Origin: an uncultured bacterium
GTDB lineage: Bacteria; Patescibacteriota; Minisyncoccia; Phycocordibacterales; UBA9973
Reading direction: 5' to 3'
DNA: 10,328 nucleotides
Assembly: GCA_903869975.1 (NCBI GenBank)
Contig: CAIQBF010000039.1
Span: 1 to 10,328 of the forward strand
The notes below the pieces were generated by a model. It was given only the letters and a program-made list of their open reading frames with translations, was not told where the DNA came from and did no database searches. A program made the position numbers and the translations under genes. Of this stretch, positions 4,496-9,704 are shown in pieces. Position 1 is the first letter of the stretch, and each line of letters starts with the position of its first letter.

Positions 4496-6967
4496 TTACA
4501 AACACGTAATCGAAGCCACCTTGTCCCCTGCGCGCATTTTCATGATCGTGACTCCCTGCGTCTGACGGCCGAGATTCGATACTGATTCAAGCGCCGTGCG
4601 GATGACCTGGCCTTTCTGACTCATCGCAATGAGCTCTTCTTCGTCCGTAATGACCTTTGCCATAATGAGGTCGCCAGTCTTAGGTGTAACCTTCGCCGTC
4701 TTGATACCTGAACCACCGCGTTTCTGGATTTTATATTCCTTGAGTTTCGTTTTCTTACCGAGACCGTTTGCGCTCATCACGAGAAGCGATGCAGTATCAC
4801 GAGTTTCTTTCTTGACGATATCGAAGCCGACGATCAGGTCTCCCTTACCGAGCTTCATCGCGCGTACTCCTCCAGCAGTACGTCCCATTTCGCGGACGTC
4901 GCTCTCTTTGAAGCGCACACTCTGACCCTTTGCAGTAGCAAGCATGATCTCATCGCCTTTCTCTACGAGGTTTGCTCCGCGAAGCGAGTCGTCCTTGTCG
5001 AGATTGATTGCGATAAGGCCACTGCGACGAACATCGGCAAATTGCTTGGCATTCATTTTCTTTCCCGTACCGTTTTCGGTCATAAGGAAGAGCGACTGCT
5101 CCTTGCCCTTTTCAAGCTTTGAAACCGGAAGGATAGACATGACGCGCTCGCCTTCTGCAAGCGAAATGAAGTTCATGACGCTCTTGCCCTTGGTCGCACG
5201 CTTGCCTTCGGGGATTTCATACATCTTGATCTGGTATGCCTTGCCGAGGTTCGTAAAGAAGAGCAAGTCATCGTGCGTGTTTGCAGAGAGCAACATAGTC
5301 ACAAAATCTTCCTCCTTGGTTTCAAGGTCAACAACGCCCACGCCTCCACGACGCTGCGAGCGGTATTCTGTCGGATCAGTACGCTTCACGTAGCCGCCAG
5401 CCGTAAATACAAGCATCGATTCCTTTTCTGGAATAAGGTCCTCGTCCGTGATCTCCTTAACGCCGCCCTTGATGACGCGTGTCTTACGAGCATCGCCGTA
5501 CTTGTCTTTCATCTCGCCAAGCTCTTTTGCAATCACCGCAAGCATGCGCTTAGGAGAGCTCAGGATAGCTTTAAGCTCTGCGATAAGATCCTGCTTTTCT
5601 TTGAGCTCCTGTTCTACCTGCTTGCGCTCAAGGCCAGCAAGTTTCTGCAAGCGCATTTCAAGAATAGCCACCGCCTGAAGATCGGAGAATTTAAACTCCT
5701 TCATGAGGTTGAATTTTGCAATCGCTGAATCTTTCGATCCGCGAATCACCGTGATGACACGATCGATATGATCGAGTGCTTTCTTGAGACCGAGCAAGAT
5801 ATGCTCGCGCTCTTCGGCGCGGCGGAGATCGTAGGCGGTGCGACGCTTCACGACTTCCTTACGGTGTTTGATGAACTCAACGAGAATTCCCTTGAGTGAA
5901 AGTGTCTGCGGCACACCATCGACGAGAGCGACCATGTTGAAGTGGAACGCCTGTTCGAGCTGCGTGTGGCGGTAGAGATAGTTCAATACTTTCTGTGGGA
6001 ATACTCCCTGTTTGAGATCAATCACGACGCGAATGTCTTTGGATGATTCGTCGCGAAGACCCTTGATGCCTTCGATCTTCTTTTCCTGCGCGAGTTCGGC
6101 GATAGCTTGAATGAGGTTGGATTTGTTGACGCGGTACGGAATGCTCGTGATGATGATCTGCGAAACACCCGCTTTCTGCTCGACGATCTCGGCTTCTCCA
6201 CGGCATACAACACCACCGCGTCCGCTTGAGTACGCGTGCTGCATGTCTTTCGTGCCATACACAAGACCGCCAGTCGGAAAATCCGGACCTTTAACGAACT
6301 GCATGAGATCTTCAGTTGTCGCCTCTTCGTTCTCCATAAGGTGAAGCGTCGCATCAACGATCTCGTGCAAATTGTGCGGTGCGATGTTCGTCGCCATACC
6401 GACGGCGATACCGAGCGTTCCATTGAGCAGAAGGTTTGGCACAGCAGCCGGAAGCACGATCGGCTCCTTCATGGTTGCGTCGTAGTTTGGACGGAAATCT
6501 ACCGTCTCTTTTTCGAGGTCTTTGAGAAGATCGCTTGCGAGCTTCGACATCTTGGCTTCTGTATAACGCATAGCAGCCGCGTTGTCGCCGTCGATCGATC
6601 CGAAGTTACCCTGGCCGATGATAAGCGGATAGCGAAGCGAGAATTCCTGCGCCATACCCACCATAGAGTCATACACGGCAGTATCTCCGTGCGGATGGTA
6701 TTTACCAAGCACATCTCCCACAACCGCAGCAGACTTCTTGGTCTTTGCGCTCGAGGTAAGACCCATCTCATTCATCGCGTAGAGAATACGGCGGTGTACT
6801 GGCTTGAGACCGTCGCGGACATCAGGAAGAGCACGAGCCGTAATAACGGACATCGCGTAGCTGATGTATGACGTACGCATCTCGTTTGAAATGCCGATCG
6901 GCACTACAGAAACGTGTGGAACGATGGGAGCGTCGGCTGCTGCTTTAGGATCAATTTTCTTAGCCAT
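4496..6967 (-). CDS. gyrA: DNA gyrase subunit A
   Basis: A full-length 823-residue GyrA. With GyrB it introduces negative supercoils into DNA using ATP; GyrA carries the cutting tyrosine and the DNA-wrapping domain. Visible: winged-helix/quinolone region KYHPHGDTAVYD (89-100), QGNFGSIDGDNAAAMRYTEAK with catalytic Tyr135, the tower and coiled-coil region about 360-490, then a six-bladed C-terminal pinwheel from about 505. The GyrA box is QRRGGVG (538-544); the usual form is QRRGG(K/R)G, so the basic residue is valine. Later blades carry RTAGGVRAMK, QKRGGSGIK and RQTQGVTIMK. The protein ends at ASITCL without a long acidic tail. Six blades plus a recognisable box favour GyrA over ParC. It is the last gene of an operon, 15 nt after a 66-residue membrane protein gene, and ends at a terminator. 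The start MAKKID lacks a Shine-Dalgarno sequence (TTTCTCTCCAC upstream). Confidence 0.97.
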   Translation of the reverse strand: MAKKIDPKAAADAPIVPHVSVVPIGISNEMRTSYISYAMSVITARALPDVRDGLKPVHRRILYAMNEMGLTSSAKTKKSAAVVGDVLGKYHPHGDTAVYDSMVGMAQEFSLRYPLIIGQGNFGSIDGDNAAAMRYTEAKMSKLASDLLKDLEKETVDFRPNYDATMKEPIVLPAAVPNLLLNGTLGIAVGMATNIAPHNLHEIVDATLHLMENEEATTEDLMQFVKGPDFPTGGLVYGTKDMQHAYSSGRGGVVCRGEAEIVEQKAGVSQIIITSIPYRVNKSNLIQAIAELAQEKKIEGIKGLRDESSKDIRVVIDLKQGVFPQKVLNYLYRHTQLEQAFHFNMVALVDGVPQTLSLKGILVEFIKHRKEVVKRRTAYDLRRAEEREHILLGLKKALDHIDRVITVIRGSKDSAIAKFNLMKEFKFSDLQAVAILEMRLQKLAGLERKQVEQELKEKQDLIAELKAILSSPKRMLAVIAKELGEMKDKYGDARKTRVIKGGVKEITDEDLIPEKESMLVFTAGGYVKRTDPTEYRSQRRGGVGVVDLETKEEDFVTMLLSANTHDDLLFFTNLGKAYQIKMYEIPEGKRATKGKSVMNFISLAEGERVMSILPVSKLEKGKEQSLFLMTENGTGKKMNAKQFADVRRSGLIAINLDKDDSLRGANLVEKGDEIMLATAKGQSVRFKESDVREMGRTAGGVRAMKLGKGDLIVGFDIVKKETRDTASLLVMSANGLGKKTKLKEYKIQKRGGSGIKTAKVTPKTGDLIMAKVITDEEELIAMSQKGQVIRTALESVSNLGRQTQGVTIMKMRAGDKVASITCL

Positions 6968-6982
6968 GTGGAGAGAAATATA

Positions 6983-7183
6983 TCACAGATTGAATGTTTT
7001 TGAAAAACCGCCAAAAATATCTTTTACAAAAGAATTTCCACTTGTCCGAAATCCAGTCGAGAATGTAGCAAACCAGATCGTCAAAAGAATCGGTGCCGCA
7101 ACAGCAATACTCACGAGCAAAATCCGCTCGCGCACATGCTGCGGTTTCTGGCGGAGTTTTGCGATCTTGGAATGAATCGACAT
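6983..7183 (-). CDS. 66-residue single-span membrane protein upstream of gyrA
   Basis: A short protein with a basic N-terminal cytoplasmic stretch (MSIHSKIAKLRQKPQHVRER), one membrane span at about residues 21-42 (ILLVSIAVAAPILLTIWFA), and a Gly/Ser/Phe-rich tail (TGFRTSGNSFVKDIFGGF). The arginine-rich segment directly before the span fits N-in topology by the positive-inside rule. No known family is recognised. It starts 1 nt after the stop of the metallo-beta-lactamase-fold gene and ends 15 nt before gyrA, so the three are almost certainly co-transcribed and translationally coupled. No Shine-Dalgarno sequence precedes the ATG (GTAAACTAAC). The tight packing makes a chance frame unlikely. 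A role tied to gyrase is not implied; shared transcription is all that can be said. Confidence 0.75.
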   Translation of the reverse strand: MSIHSKIAKLRQKPQHVRERILLVSIAVAAPILLTIWFATFSTGFRTSGNSFVKDIFGGFSKTFNL

Positions 7184-7184
7184 G

Positions 7185-7823
7185 TTAGTTTACGGCAAGC
7201 ACGATAACCTCGCCTTCCTTTGCCTCGATCTCCTTGCGGCGGATCGTGAGCTTGTCGAGCGGCTCGACTTTCTCCTCGCCGGATTCCTTGAGGAATGTCT
7301 TGAGTGCGTCAGGAAGACGTCCGTCGCCGTAGTCCATAGGAATGATGATCTTGGCCTCGGTTGCAACAGCCAGCTTGTTTGCAAGCGCTGGTGTAAGCAC
7401 GCCCTCGCCGCCAATTGGCACAAAAAGGATATCGCAGTTGTTGAGCACTTCCATTTCGCCCGCGAGAAGCTGCTTGTCGATAGGACCCGCGAAGCCAAGC
7501 TTCGTGTCTTCAAAGATGAGTGAGTACACCGCAGTGTTATACTCCTGTCCGTCGAGAGTGGTCGTCGTCCCCTTTCCTTGTACAACGACGCCTGAGTGCT
7601 CGTATTCGCCGGGACCTGATACGCAAAATGGAACAGCAGCGCCGAGCGTCACGCGATCGAAGCCGTTGTAATCAGGATGATTGGTAGTCGAGACAGCAAG
7701 CACTGAGCCGAAACGTGCGGCGTCTTTGCCGTTTTTGCCATCCTTTGAAGGCGGATTGATCGCAATGACCGTATCGCCCTGGGCGATCTTGAAAAATTGG
7801 TTGCCGTAGTACGTGATAATCAT
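7185..7823 (-). CDS. Metallo-beta-lactamase-fold protein with degenerate metal site
   Basis: A 212-residue protein resembling the small MBL-fold hydrolases (UPF0173 / Lactamase_B_3 type), with the N-terminal beta start MIITYYGNQFFKIAQGDTVIAINPPS, GPGEYEHSGVVVQG (70-83), DILFVPIGGEGVLTP (131-145) and IIIPMDYGDG (159-168). Active members bind two metals through HxHxDH and further His/Asp ligands. Here the first motif reads TNHPDYN (47-53): the first and last His are Thr47 and Tyr52, with only His49 and Asp51 kept. FAGPID (111-116) has proline where GD is usual, and PMDYG has Asp164 where a His is typical. Most ligands are therefore missing, so hydrolase activity is doubtful and a structural or binding role is more likely; this is inference from motif comparison by eye. 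First gene of the gyrA operon, with a -10 box 6 nt from the ATG. The start at 7823 fits the family's usual N-terminus. Confidence 0.82.
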   Translation of the reverse strand: MIITYYGNQFFKIAQGDTVIAINPPSKDGKNGKDAARFGSVLAVSTTNHPDYNGFDRVTLGAAVPFCVSGPGEYEHSGVVVQGKGTTTTLDGQEYNTAVYSLIFEDTKLGFAGPIDKQLLAGEMEVLNNCDILFVPIGGEGVLTPALANKLAVATEAKIIIPMDYGDGRLPDALKTFLKESGEEKVEPLDKLTIRRKEIEAKEGEVIVLAVN

Positions 7824-7829
7824 GCGGGT

Positions 7830-7835
7830 ACTATA
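7830..7835 (-). promoter_or_regulatory. -10 box of the MBL-gyrA operon, predicted leaderless
   Basis: TATAGT on the minus strand lies 6 nt before the ATG at 7823, so transcription should start at or inside the first codon. No good -35 is visible: the region 17-18 nt upstream falls in the T-tract of the preceding terminator. A competing view is that the operon is read through from the upstream gene. Confidence 0.45.
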
Positions 7836-7851
7836 CTAGATTTGCGGCAAG

Positions 7852-7888
7852 AAAAAAAGCAGGCACAACGAAATTGTTGCGCCTGCTT
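7852..7888 (-). terminator. Terminator of the 104-residue gene
   Basis: On the minus strand AGCAGGCGCAAC pairs with GTTGTGCCTGCT (12 bp, one G-U; arms 7858-7869 and 7876-7887) over a 6-nt loop and runs into seven Ts (7852-7858). It begins 8 nt after the stop of the gene ending at 7896. The T-tract occupies the -35 region of the next promoter. Confidence 0.88.
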
Positions 7889-7895
7889 GTATGAA

Positions 7896-8210
7896 TTAAT
7901 TGAGCAGAGAATATTTAAATCCTCTGATTCGTATGCGCCCGATACTCTTCGCGAGATCATAGGTATATGCTCGAATTTCTCCAGCACAACCATCTTGCTC
8001 AAGTATGTGGATGTTTCCAAACCACATGTCTTTTTCTTTTGGATGAGAGCCCGCCATAGTGAAGCGGACCTTTACTTTCTTTGATACTTCGCCCAATCGA
8101 ACGAAGATGTCTACCTCACGAAAATCCATCACAGAATTCATGAAATTAAATTTTCCTGGACCGTTCAGGATGACCACCTCTCCTTGAGGCAGTAATTTTT
8201 CATTTGCCAT
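7896..8210 (-). CDS. 104-residue protein of unknown function
   Basis: A soluble-looking protein with no signal peptide or membrane span and no family I recognise. It alternates short beta-like stretches (GEVVILNGPGKFNF, VDIFVRLGE, KVKVRFTMAG, DMWFGNIHIL, GEIRAYTYD, RIRIRGFKYSLLN) with polar turns, which suggests a compact all-beta domain. The pattern VDIFVRLGEVSKKVKVRFTMA looks like a two-strand hairpin. One cysteine (C75). It stands alone between its own strong extended -10 promoter, with a leader of about 69 nt, and a good terminator, and diverges from rpsA. The ATG at 8210 is preceded by TTTATAAAATATGCTTT without a Shine-Dalgarno sequence. The strong, structured transcription unit argues for a real and well-expressed gene. 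Confidence 0.72.
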   Translation of the reverse strand: MANEKLLPQGEVVILNGPGKFNFMNSVMDFREVDIFVRLGEVSKKVKVRFTMAGSHPKEKDMWFGNIHILEQDGCAGEIRAYTYDLAKSIGRIRIRGFKYSLLN

Positions 8211-8239
8211 AAAGCATATTTTATAAATGTACTCAATAC

Positions 8240-8274
8240 GAGACCACCTGGTCTCAACGGAAACACCTGTTTCC
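8240..8274 (-). promoter_or_regulatory. Tandem twin hairpins at the 5' end of the 104-residue gene's leader
   Basis: In the minus-strand RNA, GGAAAC-AGGU-GUUUCC (8259-8274) is followed after GUU by GAGACC-AGGU-GGUCUC (8240-8255). The stems differ in sequence, yet both are 6 bp long with the same AGGU loop. The first hairpin starts about 5 nt from the predicted transcription start. This suggests an RNA element such as a 5' stabiliser or protein-binding site. Confidence 0.65.
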
Positions 8275-8285
8275 TTATCTAATAT

Positions 8286-8315
8286 ATTATATCACATATA
8301 TTTGATATGCGTCAA
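8286..8315 (-). promoter_or_regulatory. Strong extended -10 promoter of the 104-residue gene
   Basis: TTGACG (8310-8315), an 18-nt spacer, then TGATATAAT with the hexamer TATAAT at 8286-8291: five of six -35 bases, a perfect -10 and the TG extension. The predicted start is near 8279, giving a leader of about 69 nt. Confidence 0.8.
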
Positions 8316-8334
8316 GTAGCCAAAACATCATATA

Positions 8335-8340
8335 TATAGT
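8335..8340 (+). promoter_or_regulatory. Possible -10 box of rpsA
   Basis: TATAGT lies in an AT-rich run upstream of rpsA. No convincing -35 is present at 16-18 nt (GTCAAG at 8311-8316 is the nearest candidate). If used, the rpsA leader would be about 119 nt and include all three hairpins described for it. TACTAT at 8340-8345 is an alternative. Confidence 0.35.
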
Positions 8341-8365
8341 ACTATCACCGCATTACCAGTCGGAC

Positions 8366-8456
8366 CCGGTCATGTGACCGGAACCCTCTTGAAGATTAAC
8401 CCTCCGGGTATACCTGGAAACCTTCTTGAGTACTCCGCATTTAGGCGGATTTTTTT
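8366..8456 (+). promoter_or_regulatory. Structured rpsA leader: three short hairpins, repeated linker motif, terminal U-tract
   Basis: Three 16-nt hairpins lie in a row: CCGGTC-ATGT-GACCGG (8366-8381), TCCGGG-TATA-CCTGGA (8403-8418, one G-U pair) and TCCGC-ATTTAG-GCGGA (8434-8449). The third runs into seven Ts (8450-8456) and ends 9 nt before the rpsA ATG, so it resembles a weak intrinsic terminator. The two linkers share a motif: AACCCTCTTGAAG after hairpin 1 and AACCTTCTTGAG after hairpin 2. In E. coli the rpsA leader also folds into three hairpins with single-stranded linkers and lacks a good Shine-Dalgarno sequence, and S1 represses its own translation through it. A similar autoregulation here is inference. 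Confidence 0.6.
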
Positions 8457-8465
8457 ATACCCAAC

Positions 8466-9581
8466 ATGGCAAAAAAGACAGTAGCAGCAGAGCCAGTTGT
8501 CGTAGAAGAGCGTATTCTCTCTGAGATCCACGCCCTCCTCGACAAAGGCACGACTCCCCTCGCTGTCGAGAAGCTGATCGAAGGACCAGTTATCGGCATT
8601 GAGAAAGCTTCCGTATATATTGACCTCGGACCATACGGTACGGGTATCATCTACGGTCGCGAATATCGCAACGCACGCGAGATCATCAAGAAGATGAACA
8701 TCGGCGACGTTGTAAAGGCAAAGATCGTCGAAACAGAAAACGAAGACGGCTATGTTGAGCTCTCCCTCAAGGAGGCAAAACAGGCTCTCATCTGGAGCGA
8801 AGCTGAAAAGGCTATCAAAGAGCGCGCAATCTTCGACCTCGCGGTCAAGGATGCAAACAAGGGCGGACTCATTATCGAATGGCAAGGTATCGCAGGATTC
8901 CTTCCTGCTTCACAGCTTAAACCCGACCACTACCCTCGTGTCGAAGACTCTGACAAGGACAAAATCCTCAAAGAGCTCAAGAAACTCGTGGGCAAGCGTC
9001 TCAATGTCACTATCGTATCCGCACTTCCAAAAGACGGAAAACTCATCTTCAGCGAGAAGGAATCTTCAAGCGATGAGCGTCAGGCAGTCGTGGGCAAGTA
9101 TGCTATGGGCGATGAGCTCGAGACTACCGTTGCTGGTATCGTAGACTTCGGCGTGTTCCTCAAAGTCGAGGAAGGTCTTGAAGGTCTCGTACACATCAGC
9201 GAGCTCGACTGGGGTCTCGTGGAAGATCCACGCCAGCTCTACAAGGTTGGTGACAAGGTAAAGGCGAAGATCATCGACATCAAGGATGGCAAGATCTCGC
9301 TCTCTATCAAGGCTCTCAAAGAGAACCCATGGAAAGAGTTTGAAGGCAAATTGAAGAAGGGCGACATCATCAAGGGTGTTGTTATCAAATTCAACAAGCA
9401 CGGAGCACTCGTATCCATCAAGCAGGGCGTCGCAGGACTTGTCCACCATTCAAACTTCGGCTCGGAGGCAAAACTCCGCGAGAAGCTCGAACTCGGCAAG
9501 ACCTACACGTTCCAGATCACGCTTTTCGATCCAAAGGATCAGCGCATGACACTGTCATGGCTCGAAGAGAAGAAGGCGTAA
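8466..9581 (+). CDS. rpsA: Ribosomal protein S1 (four S1 domains)
   Basis: A 371-residue protein with four S1 RNA-binding OB-fold domains at about 36-102, 118-198, 215-283 and 297-366. Domain 3 is the most canonical (GDELETTVAGIVDFGVFLKV, then EGLVHISELDW, then VGDKVKAKIIDI and KISLSIK). Domain 4 has KGDIIKGVVIKFNKHGALVSI and GLVHHSNF. Domains 1 and 2 are more divergent, as is usual for the ribosome-binding end. S1 binds single-stranded mRNA leaders on the 30S subunit and helps initiation, most of all where no Shine-Dalgarno sequence is present, which is the situation for every gene in this window. E. coli S1 has six domains and many other bacteria have four, so the length is normal. The start MAKKTVAAE is preceded by TTTTTTTATACCCAAC. 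It ends in a strong terminator and is transcribed alone. Confidence 0.93.
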   Translation: MAKKTVAAEPVVVEERILSEIHALLDKGTTPLAVEKLIEGPVIGIEKASVYIDLGPYGTGIIYGREYRNAREIIKKMNIGDVVKAKIVETENEDGYVELSLKEAKQALIWSEAEKAIKERAIFDLAVKDANKGGLIIEWQGIAGFLPASQLKPDHYPRVEDSDKDKILKELKKLVGKRLNVTIVSALPKDGKLIFSEKESSSDERQAVVGKYAMGDELETTVAGIVDFGVFLKVEEGLEGLVHISELDWGLVEDPRQLYKVGDKVKAKIIDIKDGKISLSIKALKENPWKEFEGKLKKGDIIKGVVIKFNKHGALVSIKQGVAGLVHHSNFGSEAKLREKLELGKTYTFQITLFDPKDQRMTLSWLEEKKA

Positions 9582-9592
9582 GCTATACTCTC

Positions 9593-9626
9593 AAAAAGAC
9601 CCCGCTCATACGAGCGGGGTCTTTTT
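9593..9626 (+). terminator. Strong terminator of rpsA
   Basis: A perfect 15-bp stem (9593-9607 with 9612-9626, core GACCCCGCTC/GAGCGGGGTC) closes a 4-nt loop ATAC; its 3' arm ends in five Ts and its 5' arm starts with five As, so it may act in both directions. It begins 11 nt after the rpsA stop. Confidence 0.95.
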
Positions 9627-9632
9627 GCATCT

Positions 9633-9704
9633 ACTCAAAACCATACCTATGTGGTAATGTTTTTGAGACAAAATATTCCTTAAAACTCAAAACCGTCCCA
9701 TATG
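9633..9704 (+). promoter_or_regulatory. Leader of the sigma-factor gene with a duplicated initiation region
   Basis: The 10-mer ACTCAAAACC occurs at 9633-9642 and 9685-9694. The first copy leads into CATACCTATG, opening a two-codon frame ATG-TGG-TAA (9649-9657); the second leads into GTCCCATATG, the sigma start. TTTTGAG (9661-9667) is complementary to CTCAAAA in both copies, allowing two exclusive pairings. ACCATA-CCTA-TGTGGT (9640-9655) is a further 6-bp hairpin with one G-U pair. Any promoter here is weak; TGGTAATGT (9652-9660) is a candidate extended -10. The regulatory reading is inference. Confidence 0.4.

Noticed and set aside
6668..6682. Threonine at GyrA position 96 (equivalent to E. 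coli Ser83) as a quinolone-resistance change
   Set aside because: The residue at this site varies naturally between lineages, and the Asp100 partner is intact; without susceptible relatives it cannot be called a resistance mutation.
6236..6871. Plus-strand frame of 211 codons opposite gyrA
   Set aside because: It lies fully within the gyrA catalytic core on the other strand and has no coherent protein features.
8434..8456. Hairpin 3 plus U-tract as the terminator of an independent small RNA gene
   Set aside because: The stem is only 5 bp and lies 9 nt from the rpsA ATG with no separate rpsA promoter behind it; an attenuator or leader element is more economical, though an sRNA cannot be excluded.
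8370..8885. Minus-strand frame of 171 codons covering the rpsA leader and 5' end
   Set aside because: Antisense shadow of rpsA; no promoter or start signal and a phenylalanine/aspartate-rich composition typical of such shadows.
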